Of a stretch of 64,000 nucleotides of DNA, positions 23,953-32,415 are shown piece by piece. Position numbers and translations under genes: made by a program. The notes under the pieces are model-generated. The model was not told the origin of the DNA. It did not search any database and was given only the letters and a program-made list of their open reading frames with translations. Each line of letters starts with the position of its first letter. The stretch's first letter is position 1. Location of the stretch: positions 496,001 to 560,000 of the forward strand of contig CAVYAT010000007.1 in the NCBI GenBank assembly GCA_963766605.1, given 5' to 3'. The DNA comes from AC-49 sp963766605 (lineage in GTDB: Bacteria; Actinomycetota; Thermoleophilia; Solirubrobacterales; Solirubrobacteraceae).

Positions 23953-25152
23953 CTACGTTTCGAGCGTGTCGCGGACCCACTCGATCTCGCGGCACACGTA
24001 GTCGACGATATCGCCGGTCTTGAGCTCGTCGGGCAGCACGTCCCACGTGTAGGTCTCGATCTCCAGCTGCGGCGAAAGCGGCTGGGCGAGGTGGACGCGC
24101 AGCGCGTCCTCGATGGCAAAGCGCGTCGAACGCAGCGCGCCGAGATCCTCGAGGAACACCGGGACGTGGAAGTGCACGCGCCACTCGCGCGGGCCGGGAT
24201 CGGACTCCCACGCGGCGAACGCGTCCTCGAGGTTCAGGAACCGCGTCAGCTCGCCATCGCGCATCTGCATCGTCTGGGTCAGGTAGACGGTGTCGGCGTA
24301 GCGGCGCAGGACGTCGACCGTCTCGTCGGTCACCTCAGCCACCTGGACCGCTGCCGCCTCCTGGAGCTTGAGGATCGGGATGCCCGCGTCGACGAGCTGG
24401 TTGAGCGACTGCGGGATGTCCTCGTACTCGAGCGCCTGGTGGCAGATGTCGAACACGACGCCGACGTGGCGGCGCAGGGCGATCAGCGCGTCGGAGACCG
24501 CGATGTCCGCGAGCTTGGCGAGGCGGCGCGCGCCCGCGCCGCTGTAGACGTGCTGCTCGAAGAACGCGATCGTCTCATCGGTCGTCTCCAGGAAGCAGTA
24601 GGGCTCGGGCTCGAGGGCCAGCGTCACCGTCCGTCCGGTGCGCCGCTCGAGGTCGACGAGGTGCGCCGCGACCTCGAGCACGTGTTCGGCGTAGCTCTCG
24701 ACGACCTCCGGGCCCGTCACGTTGGGCTTGAAGCCCAGTGGCGCCGACTGGATCGACGGGTTCATGTCGGGAGCGCCGACCTCGGCCAGCACGTCGGCGA
24801 CGTTCTTCGTGTACTGGGTGCGCTGCTCCGAGCGCCAGTCGGGCTCGTAGACCTGCTCCTTGACGCGCACATTCTTGAACGGCCCGTAGGGGAACGCGTT
24901 GACCGTGTACAGGTACAGGTCGTTGTCGGCCAGGAAGCCCTTGAGCCGCTCGCGCTCGCCGGCGTCGGCGACGAGCGTCGCCGCCGAGGCGTTGGACAGC
25001 CGCAGAGACACGCCGAACGGCGCGTCGGGGCAGACGCGCGCCTTCACCTGCGGGACGTATGTCGTGAGGCTGTCCCACATCTCGGCCCACGTGTCGCCGG
25101 GGTGCACGAGCGTCGAATAGGTGAGGTGGCCGATGCCGTCGCCAAGGTCCAT
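23953..25152 (-). CDS. EboE-like xylose-isomerase-type TIM-barrel protein
   Basis: 399 residues. The opening GHLTYSTLVHPGDTWAEMWD and the blocks FGVSLRLSNASA, LYLYTVNAFPYGPF and VYEPDWRSEQRTQYTK match EboE, the sugar-isomerase-like protein of the eustigmatophyte/bacterial ebo clusters (called a metabolite-traffic protein). No eboA-D or eboF neighbour is present, so the ebo function is not implied; a hexose or polyol isomerase or epimerase role is possible. EPEP and HFHVPVF could carry metal or catalytic residues of the barrel. It is the last gene of a minus-strand operon, 3 bases after the Gfo/Idh/MocA gene. Confidence 0.72.
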   Translation of the reverse strand: MDLGDGIGHLTYSTLVHPGDTWAEMWDSLTTYVPQVKARVCPDAPFGVSLRLSNASAATLVADAGERERLKGFLADNDLYLYTVNAFPYGPFKNVRVKEQVYEPDWRSEQRTQYTKNVADVLAEVGAPDMNPSIQSAPLGFKPNVTGPEVVESYAEHVLEVAAHLVDLERRTGRTVTLALEPEPYCFLETTDETIAFFEQHVYSGAGARRLAKLADIAVSDALIALRRHVGVVFDICHQALEYEDIPQSLNQLVDAGIPILKLQEAAAVQVAEVTDETVDVLRRYADTVYLTQTMQMRDGELTRFLNLEDAFAAWESDPGPREWRVHFHVPVFLEDLGALRSTRFAIEDALRVHLAQPLSPQLEIETYTWDVLPDELKTGDIVDYVCREIEWVRDTLET

Positions 25153-25155
25153 GGT

Positions 25156-26178
25156 TCAGTTCACTTTCTCGGTCTGGCCGGTCTCGGTCGCGCGCACGAT
25201 GGCCTCGGTCACGGCGGCGCCGTGGACCATCTCGTCCAGCGGAATCGGATACGCCGGGCCGCCCTGCGCGGCGGCGGCGAACGCCTCGAGCGACGCGCGC
25301 GTCACATCGAAGCGCTCGGCCTCCCACGACTCGGCCGGACCCTTGGCCGGCTGGAAACGGCAGGTCCCGAACAGGCGCGTGCGGCGCTCGTCCGACGACG
25401 CGCCGGCGACATGGGTCATGCCCTCCAGGCGCACCCAGCCGCCGGAGCCGAAGACCTGGAAGCTGAACCCGGGACCGGTCGCGGTCATCGTCCCGAGGTA
25501 GCCGGACATCCCTTCGCGCATTCGCAGCAGCACCGACGTCGTGTCGTCGCTGTCGACCGCGACGACGCGGCGGAAGCTCTGGGCGACGACATGGTCGATC
25601 GGGCCGCACAGGTCGATCATCCCGTCGATCGCGTGGACGCCCATCGGCGTCAGCCCGCCGGCCGGCGTCTCGTCGCGGTGCGCGCGCCACGCGTCGGGCG
25701 ACAGCGACAGCGCGTTGGGGAACGTCATCGTCGCCTCGACGTGGAGGATCGTCCCCAGGTCGCCGGAGTCGATCCGCTCGCGCAGCTTGGTCATCTCGGG
25801 GTGGAAGCGGCGGTTGTAGCCCAGCCCGAGCGTCACGCCCGCCGCCTGTGTCGCGTCGACCGCGGTCTGCGCGTCGGCCCTGGTCAGCGCGAACGGCTTC
25901 TCGCAGAAGACATGCTTGCCGGCCCCCGCCGCGGCGACGACCTGCTCGCAGTGCAGCGAGTGCGGCGTCGCCAGGACGACCGCATCGAGCTCGTCGTCGG
26001 CCAGCAGCGCCTCGTAGTCGGGCGCGAGCGCCAAGCCGTGTTGCTCGCCGAACGCCCGGGTGTCGTCCGACAGCGTGCGCGTCGTGCCCGCGACGAACGC
26101 GATCTGATCGCTCGCCGACGCCGACTCGACGATCGTCTTGCCCCACCACCCGAGTCCTGCGATGCCGGCCCTGATCAT
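25156..26178 (-). CDS. Gfo/Idh/MocA-family NAD(P)-dependent dehydrogenase
   Basis: 340 residues. The Rossmann start is IRAGIAGLGWWGKTIVE; the family EKP motif is HVFCEKPFALTRADA, and the active-site helix includes GVHAIDGMIDLCGPI. Members oxidise sugars, inositols or related polyols, or reduce carbonyls. The ATG at 26178 overlaps the stop of the core-MetE-like gene (ATGA). The partner EboE-like barrel downstream resembles inositol or sugar isomerase pairs, so a polyol or sugar-like substrate is the best guess. Confidence 0.88.
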   Translation of the reverse strand: MIRAGIAGLGWWGKTIVESASASDQIAFVAGTTRTLSDDTRAFGEQHGLALAPDYEALLADDELDAVVLATPHSLHCEQVVAAAGAGKHVFCEKPFALTRADAQTAVDATQAAGVTLGLGYNRRFHPEMTKLRERIDSGDLGTILHVEATMTFPNALSLSPDAWRAHRDETPAGGLTPMGVHAIDGMIDLCGPIDHVVAQSFRRVVAVDSDDTTSVLLRMREGMSGYLGTMTATGPGFSFQVFGSGGWVRLEGMTHVAGASSDERRTRLFGTCRFQPAKGPAESWEAERFDVTRASLEAFAAAAQGGPAYPIPLDEMVHGAAVTEAIVRATETGQTEKVN

Positions 26179-27362
26179 GAGGCCGTGCGGACGAACGAGT
26201 ACGCCGGGTCGGCCGCGAGGACGGGCACCGCCGGGATGCCCTGCTCCTCGCGCACGATGTTCGCGCCGAGCACGAGCGACACCATCTTGTAGAAGGCGTG
26301 GCGGCGGGGCATGCCCTCGCGTCCCATGCCGCAGTCCGACGACAGGATCAGGCGGTCGGCGGGGATGTACTCCAGCGCCTCGCGCGCCAGCTCGGCGACC
26401 TCGCTCGGCTGCTCGACCTGCAGCGTGTGGTGGTCGAGCATGCCGATCCCGATCTTCTTGTCGGTGATCGTCTTGCCGATCGCCTCGAGCTCGCCGGGAC
26501 CCGACGACCGCGTCTCGAACGTGATCACGTCGGCGTCGATCTGGTTGAGCAGCTCGAGGCCCGGGAGGTAGGAGGGGATCTGGTCGAACATGCGCTGCGC
26601 CGAGGGGTTGCCCCAGCACGTGTGGCACCAGACCTCGGTCTTGTCGCGCAGCCCGCGGACCGTGTTGTTGAACACGTCGACCATGAACTCGGCGGTGATC
26701 GCGTCGCCGACGACGCGTGCGCGCCCAGCGAGCATGTGGATCTGCGGCTCCTCCATCTGGATCGCCGGGCAGCCGGCGTCGGCGAGGTCGTGGAGCTCCG
26801 CGTTCAGCGCGTCGGAGAGCGCCATGATCCGCGACTGCATGTCGGGGTAGTGCTCGTCCTGGACGGCGAAGCCGATGATCTCCGGCGTCACCGTCCCGAA
26901 CTTGACCGGCCTCGTGGTCATCCGCTGCGCGGCCTTGAACATCTCCGTGTACTGGAGGTCGCCCCGGCCGATCGGCCCGATGACCTTCGGCATCACCCGC
27001 GCCTCCATGTAGTCGTGGAGGATGTGGCCGCGGGGGAAGCGGATGCCGCCGGCGCCGACCTCGGCGAGGACCGGGTTGTCGTGGTCAAAGCCCGACATGT
27101 GCTGCGTCGGGTAGCGCGTCCAGCTCTGGCCGCCGACGTCATGGTCGAACCGCGCGTCGCCGTCGGTGACGATGTCCAGGCCGGCGAGCTCCTGCTGGTG
27201 CAGGTAGACCATCACCGCGTCGAGGTACTGGTCGCGGAACGCGATGTCGACCATCGCGTCGAGGAACGTGCGCGTGCCGAGATTCTCGGTGTACCAGCTC
27301 GGTCTGGGCAGCGAGCCGATGATGGTCGTGGGCAGCACGCGACCCTTGGTTGCGTTCAGCAC
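26175..27362 (-). CDS. Core-MetE-like methyltransferase (cobalamin-independent methionine synthase, C-terminal domain family), copy 1
   Basis: 395 residues, only the catalytic C-terminal half of MetE (about 760 in full-length MetE). It starts PTTIIGSLPRPSWYTENLG; the zinc site residues are visible in WCHTCWGN and ILSSDCGMG. Without the folate-binding N-terminal domain it must use another methyl donor or do different chemistry. Core-MetE proteins have been linked to other methyl donors such as methylcobalamin or methylated sulfur compounds. It is first in the minus-strand arm of the divergent cluster; the second copy ends the plus-strand arm. The two differ substantially in sequence. Confidence 0.85.
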   Translation of the reverse strand: MLNATKGRVLPTTIIGSLPRPSWYTENLGTRTFLDAMVDIAFRDQYLDAVMVYLHQQELAGLDIVTDGDARFDHDVGGQSWTRYPTQHMSGFDHDNPVLAEVGAGGIRFPRGHILHDYMEARVMPKVIGPIGRGDLQYTEMFKAAQRMTTRPVKFGTVTPEIIGFAVQDEHYPDMQSRIMALSDALNAELHDLADAGCPAIQMEEPQIHMLAGRARVVGDAITAEFMVDVFNNTVRGLRDKTEVWCHTCWGNPSAQRMFDQIPSYLPGLELLNQIDADVITFETRSSGPGELEAIGKTITDKKIGIGMLDHHTLQVEQPSEVAELAREALEYIPADRLILSSDCGMGREGMPRRHAFYKMVSLVLGANIVREEQGIPAVPVLAADPAYSFVRTAS

Positions 27363-27442
27363 CGAGGCTCTCCTTTCGACACGGGGTGTTCAGTTATCCT
27401 ATACACAGGTCCGCGAACGGGAAGCGAGGGGATTTGGGCGAC
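27363..27442. promoter_or_regulatory. Divergent promoter region of the metabolic cluster
   Basis: The 80 bases between the two operon arms include an AT-rich patch, TTCAGTTATCCTATACACAG, unusual for this GC-rich region. TATCCT and TATACA could serve as -10 elements. A GGAGAG-type ribosome site precedes the minus gene start. The XRE-cupin regulator downstream is the likely controller; no exact operator is proven. Confidence 0.5.
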
Positions 27443-28345
27443 ATGAAGGTCGGGTTCATCGGGCTGGGCCGGATGGGCACGGCGATCGCCGGGCGGATCG
27501 CCGACGCCGGTTTCGATCTTCGCGTCTGGAATCGGACCGCGGGTCGGGCCGACGATCTCGTCGCGCGCGGCGCCCATGAGGCCGGTTCGCTGAGCGACGC
27601 CTGTCCGGGCCGCGACGTGGTCATGACGATGGTCGCCGACGACAACGCGCTGCGCGATGTGGCCCTCGGCCCCGGCGGTATCGCCGCGTCGCTTGCGCCC
27701 GGGGCGATCCACGTCGCGATGGGCACGCACGGCGTCGCCGCGATCGCCGAGGTCGCCGCGGGCCACGCCGACGCCGGACAGACGCTGGTCGCCGCGCCGG
27801 TCCTCGGGCGCCCTGACGTGGCCGCCTCCGGCGGGCTGGGGATCGTCGCCGGCGGGCCGGCAGCGGCGGTCGACCGTGTGCGCCCGGTACTCGACGCGAT
27901 CGGCCGCCACACGTTCGACGCCGGCGAGCGGCCCGAGTCCGCGAGCGCGATCAAGCTCGCCAACAACTTCGTGCTGGGCTGCGCGATCGAGGCGCTGGCC
28001 GAGGCGTTCTCGCTCGGGCGCCGCTACGACGTCGATCCGGCGGTGCTCCACGAGGTCCTGACCGAGGGCCTGTTCTCGGCGCCCGCCTACAAGGTCTACG
28101 GCCAGATCATCGTCGACGAGGACTACGACCGGGTCGGCTTCACGACCGCGCTCGCGCTCAAGGACGTCGAGCTGACGATGGCCGCGGCGAGCGCCGGCGC
28201 CGTGCCGCTGCCGAGCGCCAGCGCGCTGCGCGACCGCCTGCTGGCCGCGATCGCCCAGGGCGACGGCCAGCGCGACTGGGCGGTGCTCGCCCGCGAGCAG
28301 GCGCGCAGCAGCGGGTTGGAATCCCCGACGTCAAGCAAGACTTGA
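27443..28345 (+). CDS. 3-hydroxyisobutyrate/6-phosphogluconate dehydrogenase-like NAD(P) oxidoreductase
   Basis: 300 residues from ATG 27443. The dinucleotide-binding motif is KVGFIGLGRMGTAIAGRIAD. APVLGRPDVAASGGLGIVAG is the substrate-side signature of the beta-hydroxyacid dehydrogenase family. AIKLANNFVLGCAIEALAEA carries the conserved catalytic lysine. A longer frame upstream lacks homology and overlaps the promoter region. Family members oxidise short beta-hydroxy acids or reduce aldehydes. It heads the plus-strand arm. Confidence 0.88.
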   Translation: MKVGFIGLGRMGTAIAGRIADAGFDLRVWNRTAGRADDLVARGAHEAGSLSDACPGRDVVMTMVADDNALRDVALGPGGIAASLAPGAIHVAMGTHGVAAIAEVAAGHADAGQTLVAAPVLGRPDVAASGGLGIVAGGPAAAVDRVRPVLDAIGRHTFDAGERPESASAIKLANNFVLGCAIEALAEAFSLGRRYDVDPAVLHEVLTEGLFSAPAYKVYGQIIVDEDYDRVGFTTALALKDVELTMAAASAGAVPLPSASALRDRLLAAIAQGDGQRDWAVLAREQARSSGLESPTSSKT

Positions 28346-28349
28346 CGTC
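28327..28349. promoter_or_regulatory. Perfect 9-bp inverted repeat at the end of the dehydrogenase gene, before the XRE-cupin gene
   Basis: GACGTCAAG, a CAAGA spacer, then CTTGACGTC. It spans the stop codon of the dehydrogenase gene, has no T-run, and includes a TTGACG -35-like element, so an operator for the regulator's own gene is more likely than a terminator. Confidence 0.5.
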
Positions 28350-28378
28350 ACGCCGAGGCCGCTGCTCGGTCGTCTACG

Positions 28379-29041
28379 ATGGCCAGGATGGAAGCGGCGA
28401 GCCTGCCCGACAGGCCCGAGGGGGAGATCGGTAAGCGCCTGCGCGCTCGGCGCGAGGAGGTCGGCCTGAGCCTGCGCAAGCTCGCGGCGCGCCTGGAGAT
28501 CTCGCCGTCGGCGCTGTCGCAGATCGAGACCGGGCGCTCGCGGCCGTCCGTCCGCACGCTGTACGCGATCGTCAGTGAGCTCGGGATGTCGTTCGACGAG
28601 TTGTTCCCGTCGACGGCTGGACGTGCCGGGCGCAGCCGCGACGACAGCATCACGCTGCACGGCCTCGGCCACGGGCTGAAGGAGATCGTCACCCGCGCGA
28701 GCGACCGCAACGTCATCGAGATGGCCTCCGGCGTCACGTGGGAGCGGCTCAACCCGACCGGCGACCACGACATCGACTTCCTTCAGGCGACCTACGACGT
28801 CGGCGGCGCGTCGAGCGCCGGCGACTCGTTCATGCGCCACTCCGGCCGCGAGTACGGTCTCGTGGTCGAGGGCCGCCTCAGCGTCACCGTCGGGTTCGAC
28901 GAGTACGAGCTCGAGCCCGGGGACTCGATCTGCTTCGACTCGCAGTGGCCCCACCGCCTGGCGACGATCGGCGAGACGCCGGTCAAGGCGATCTGGTTCG
29001 TGATCGGTCGCTACGGGTCCGACGCGCGAGCCGATTGGTGA
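28379..29041 (+). CDS. XRE-family regulator with C-terminal cupin domain
   Basis: 220 residues. The HTH spans about 17-72 (LRARREEVGLSLRKLAARLE, SPSALSQIETGRSRPSVRTL). The cupin spans about 130-210 (RHSGREYGLVVEGRLSVTVG, YELEPGDSICFDSQWPHRL), with His and Glu positions that can bind metal or ligand. Such regulators sense a small metabolite and control nearby catabolic genes. ATG 28379 and ATG 28388 are both possible; neither has a clear ribosome site. It lies between the dehydrogenase and the M24 gene, so it is likely the local controller of the cluster. Confidence 0.88.
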   Translation: MARMEAASLPDRPEGEIGKRLRARREEVGLSLRKLAARLEISPSALSQIETGRSRPSVRTLYAIVSELGMSFDELFPSTAGRAGRSRDDSITLHGLGHGLKEIVTRASDRNVIEMASGVTWERLNPTGDHDIDFLQATYDVGGASSAGDSFMRHSGREYGLVVEGRLSVTVGFDEYELEPGDSICFDSQWPHRLATIGETPVKAIWFVIGRYGSDARADW

Positions 29042-29114
29042 ACGGGCCGCCAGCCGTCGTTCACTGCTCCTGGACGTTTGGCGGTACAGTAGGCTCGATC
29101 GGGCCGTTTGCTGT

Positions 29115-29126
29115 GTCTAAACAGAC
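29115..29126. promoter_or_regulatory. Short palindrome upstream of the M24 gene
   Basis: GTCTAAACAGAC has perfect 4-bp arms around AAAC, in an AT-richer patch 13 bases before the M24 start codon. It may be a regulator site. Low weight because it is short. Confidence 0.25.
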
Positions 29127-29138
29127 GAGAGGACAACG

Positions 29139-30410
29139 ATGATCGGGTCGCGCGGCGCGACGATGGCGGTCGATTGGGAGCAGCGCGTCGATTTCGTGCG
29201 GCTGCGCGCCGACCGGCTCCAGCGAGTACGCAAGTCGCTCGAGGCCTCCGATCTCGGTGCGGTGCTGTTGTTCGACCAGAACAACATCCGCTACGTCACC
29301 AGCACGCACATCGGCGAGTGGGCGCGCGACAAGAGCGCCCGCTGCGCCCTGCTGCCGCGAGTCGGCGATCCGGTGCTGTGGGACTTCGGCTCGGCGGCCA
29401 AGCACCACCAGCTCTACGCGCCGTGGCTGCCCGAGACGAGCTGGCGCGCCGGCGTCTCGTCGATGCGCGGTGCGATGCCCGAGCAGACCGGCGTCCCCGA
29501 CCTGCTGGCCGGCCACATCCACGAGGTGCTGCGCGAGCATGGCCTCGAGTCCGAGCCGCTGGGCATCGACCTCACCGACATGGAGACGCTCTACTCGCTG
29601 CAGCGACTCGGCATCCCGACCGCCAACGCCCAGCCGGTGATGCTCGACGCGCGCAAGCTCAAGACCGAGGACGAGATCGCGCTGCTCGACCACGCCGCGG
29701 CGATCGTCGACGCGGTCTACGAGCAGATCTACCGCACGCTGCGCCCCGGCATCCGCGAGCACGAGATCGTCGCCGACGCCCAGAGGCTGCTGTTCGAGCT
29801 CGGCTCCGAGCAGGTCGAGGCGATCAACGCCGTCTCCGGCGATCGCTGCAACCCGCATCCGCACGTCTTCTCCGACCGCCTGCTGCGCCCCGGCGACCAG
29901 GCGTTCTTCGACATCATCCACTCGTTCATGGGCTACCGCACGTGCTACTACCGCACGTTCTGCGTCGGCGGCGCGACCCGCTCGCAGCTGGCCGCCTACA
30001 AGCAGTGCCGCGAGTGGCTGGACAACGCGATCGCCGTCGTGCGCCCCGGCGCCACGACCGCGCAGATCGCCGAGGTCTGGCCGACCGCCCAGGAGCTCGG
30101 GTTCCCCAGCGAGGAGGCGTGCTTCGGGCTGCAGTTCGGCCACGGGCTCGGCGTCGGGCTGTACGAGTCACCGATGATCTCGCGGCTGCATTCCTTCGAC
30201 GACCCGGTGACGATCGAGGAGGGGATGGTCTTCGCGCTGGAGACCTACTGCGCGGCCAGCGACGGACGCTCGGCGGCGCGGATCGAGGAGGAGGTCGTGG
30301 TGCGCGCCGACGGGCCGGAGGTGATCACCCGCTTCCCGGCCGAGGAGCTGCTCGTGTGCGGCAAGACGTACGTCCGCGGCGCCGACGTGGTTGAGGAGGC
30401 CGCCTCGTGA
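29139..30410 (+). CDS. M24 (creatinase/Xaa-Pro peptidase) family protein, DddP-like
   Basis: 423 residues. The N-terminal creatinase-type domain includes LLFDQNNIRYVTSTHIGEWA; the C-terminal pita-bread domain follows. The segments RCNPHPHVFSDRLLRPGD and GYRTCYYRTF look like the DMSP lyase DddP group of the M24 family. Of the five usual M24 metal ligands I see Asp258, His335, Glu368 and Glu383. The second Asp, expected 11 residues after Asp258, is Cys269. That may change or abolish dimetal binding. I chose ATG 29139 because GAGAGGA lies just before it. The function is undecided: lyase, hydrolase on an Xaa-Pro-like or creatine-like compound, or other. Confidence 0.8.
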   Translation: MIGSRGATMAVDWEQRVDFVRLRADRLQRVRKSLEASDLGAVLLFDQNNIRYVTSTHIGEWARDKSARCALLPRVGDPVLWDFGSAAKHHQLYAPWLPETSWRAGVSSMRGAMPEQTGVPDLLAGHIHEVLREHGLESEPLGIDLTDMETLYSLQRLGIPTANAQPVMLDARKLKTEDEIALLDHAAAIVDAVYEQIYRTLRPGIREHEIVADAQRLLFELGSEQVEAINAVSGDRCNPHPHVFSDRLLRPGDQAFFDIIHSFMGYRTCYYRTFCVGGATRSQLAAYKQCREWLDNAIAVVRPGATTAQIAEVWPTAQELGFPSEEACFGLQFGHGLGVGLYESPMISRLHSFDDPVTIEEGMVFALETYCAASDGRSAARIEEEVVVRADGPEVITRFPAEELLVCGKTYVRGADVVEEAAS

Positions 30411-31384
30411 GCCGGCCGGCGGCCGTGACCGCGACCGGTCCCGCAGATGTCGAAAGCGGCCTGGCGCTGTACCGCCAGATGCTGCTCATCCGGCGCTTCG
30501 AGGACACGGTCCAGTCGCTGTTCCAGCGCGGTGAGGTCCACGGCACGACGCATCTGTACTCCGGGCAGGAGGCGGTCGCGGTCGGCATCAGCTCGGCGCT
30601 TGGCGAGCACGACCGGGTCGCAGGCACATACCGTGGGCACGGCCATGCGCTGGCGCTCGGGGTCGAGCCCCAGGCGCTGCTCGACGAGATGCTCGGGCGC
30701 GAAACCGGGGTCTGCGGCGGGCGCGCCGGGTCGATGAACGTGATCGACCTCGAGCACCGGCTGATGGGTTGCTATGGGATCGTGGGCGGCAGCATCGCGG
30801 CCGCCACCGGGGCCGCGCTGGCGCTCAAGCGCAGCGGCGGCGTCGCCGTCGCCTACTTCGGTGACGGCGCGACCAACCAGGGCTACTTCCACGAGTGCCT
30901 GAACTTCGCCAAGACGATGGCGCTGCCGGTCGTCTACGTCTGCGAGAACAACCTCTACGGCGAGTTCACCCCGTGGGAGGACGTCACCGCCGGCCAGATC
31001 GAGGCGCGCCCCGAGGTCTTCGGCATCGAGGCGTCGACGGTCGACGGCAACGACGTGTGGACGGTGCAGGACGCGGCGCGCGAAGCGGTCGATCGGGCCC
31101 GTGACGGCGCCGGCCCGCGCTTCATCCAGGCGCTGACCTACCGCTTCGTCGGCCACTCGCGCGCCGACCCCGGCGCCTACCGCAAGCCCGGCGAGCTCGA
31201 CGCGTGGCGCGAACGCGACCCGCTGAAGGTCGCCCGCTCGCGGCTGACCGACGAGCTGTCGGTGCCGGCCGAGCGCTTCGACGAGGTCGACGCGTCGGTC
31301 GAGGAGCAGATCGAGCAGATGATCGAGACCGGCCTCGCGGCGCCGTATCCGACCCCCGGCGCGGCGCGCGAGTTCAAGGACTAG
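30407..31384 (+). CDS. Thiamine-pyrophosphate E1 alpha subunit (pyruvate/acetoin dehydrogenase type)
   Basis: 325 residues, GTG start overlapping the M24 stop (GTGA). QMLLIRRFEDTVQSLFQRGE and the GRAGSMNVID block begin the E1 alpha fold. The TPP/Mg motif reads YFGDGATNQGYFHECLNFAK, ending in ENNLYG. It is similar to AcoA and PdhA. With the adjacent beta subunit it would decarboxylate a 2-oxo acid or cleave acetoin. No E2 (lipoyl acyltransferase) or E3 gene is in this cluster. Confidence 0.9.
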   Translation: MSRPAAVTATGPADVESGLALYRQMLLIRRFEDTVQSLFQRGEVHGTTHLYSGQEAVAVGISSALGEHDRVAGTYRGHGHALALGVEPQALLDEMLGRETGVCGGRAGSMNVIDLEHRLMGCYGIVGGSIAAATGAALALKRSGGVAVAYFGDGATNQGYFHECLNFAKTMALPVVYVCENNLYGEFTPWEDVTAGQIEARPEVFGIEASTVDGNDVWTVQDAAREAVDRARDGAGPRFIQALTYRFVGHSRADPGAYRKPGELDAWRERDPLKVARSRLTDELSVPAERFDEVDASVEEQIEQMIETGLAAPYPTPGAAREFKD

Positions 31385-31386
31385 CG

Positions 31387-32373
31387 ATGGCGCAGCTCGA
31401 GTTCCGCGACGCGGTCCGCGACGCCCTCGATGAGGAGCTGGCGCGCGACGACCGCGTGGTCCTCTTCGGTGAGGACGTCGCGTCGGTCCAGGGCGGCGTG
31501 TTCGCCGCGACCCCGGGGCTTCAGGAGAAGCACGGTCGGGACCGCGTGTTCGACACGCCGATCTCCGAGCTGGCGATCACCGGGGCCGCGTACGGCAGCG
31601 CGGTCTGCGGCCTGCGGCCGGTGATCGAGATCATGTTCGGCGACTTCCTGATGCTGTCGATGGACAGCCTCGTCAACCAGGCCGCCAAGTTCTTCTACCT
31701 GTCCAACGAGCAGGGCTCGGTCCCGCTCGTGGTCCGCTCGGCGATCGGCGCCGGTGGGCGCTTCGGCGCAATCCACTCGCAGACGCCGATCAGCTGGTTT
31801 CACAACGTCGCCGGGCTCAAGATCGTCGCGCCGTCGACGCCTTCGGACGCCAAGGCGCTGCTCAAGGCGGCGATCCGCGACGACAACCCGGTCCTGTTCC
31901 TCGAGCACAAGCGCCTGTACGGCATCAAGGAGGAGTTGGACGGCGCCGCCGAGGAGACCGCGGTCATCGGCGAGGCCCGCGTCGCGCGCGAGGGCGCCGA
32001 CGTCACGCTCGTCTCGGTCATGAAGGGCGTGCGCGACTGCCTGGCCGCGGCCGACGCGCTGGCCGCCGAGGGGATCGACGCCGAGGTGTTGGATCTGCGC
32101 TCTCTGCGCCCGCTCGATCACGGGGCGATCCTGGCCTCGCTGGCCAAGACCGGCCGCATGGCCGTCGTCGAGGAGGGGCCCGTCACGGGCGGCTGGAGCG
32201 GCGAGGTCGTCGCGGTCGCGGTTGAGCACGGTCTGCACGATGTCGACGACATCTGGCGGCTGGCGACACCCGAGCATCCGATCCCCTACAGCCCCGTTCT
32301 GGAGGACGCATTCCTGCCCGGGCCCGAGGCGATCGCCGCCTCGGTTCGATCGCGTCTGTCCAGGTATGCTTGA
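31387..32373 (+). CDS. Thiamine-pyrophosphate E1 beta subunit (pyruvate/acetoin dehydrogenase type)
   Basis: 328 residues from ATG 31387, two bases after the alpha subunit stop. LFGEDVASVQGGVFAATPGL, FDTPISELAITGAAYGSAV and HSQTPISWFHNVAGLKIVAP are E1 beta signatures. It pairs with the alpha subunit to form an alpha2beta2 tetramer. The short intergenic spacing indicates a single transcript. Confidence 0.92.
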   Translation: MAQLEFRDAVRDALDEELARDDRVVLFGEDVASVQGGVFAATPGLQEKHGRDRVFDTPISELAITGAAYGSAVCGLRPVIEIMFGDFLMLSMDSLVNQAAKFFYLSNEQGSVPLVVRSAIGAGGRFGAIHSQTPISWFHNVAGLKIVAPSTPSDAKALLKAAIRDDNPVLFLEHKRLYGIKEELDGAAEETAVIGEARVAREGADVTLVSVMKGVRDCLAAADALAAEGIDAEVLDLRSLRPLDHGAILASLAKTGRMAVVEEGPVTGGWSGEVVAVAVEHGLHDVDDIWRLATPEHPIPYSPVLEDAFLPGPEAIAASVRSRLSRYA

Positions 32374-32415
32374 CACTTCGTCGACCAGCTTGAACAACGA
32401 GTCCGAGGAGACACG

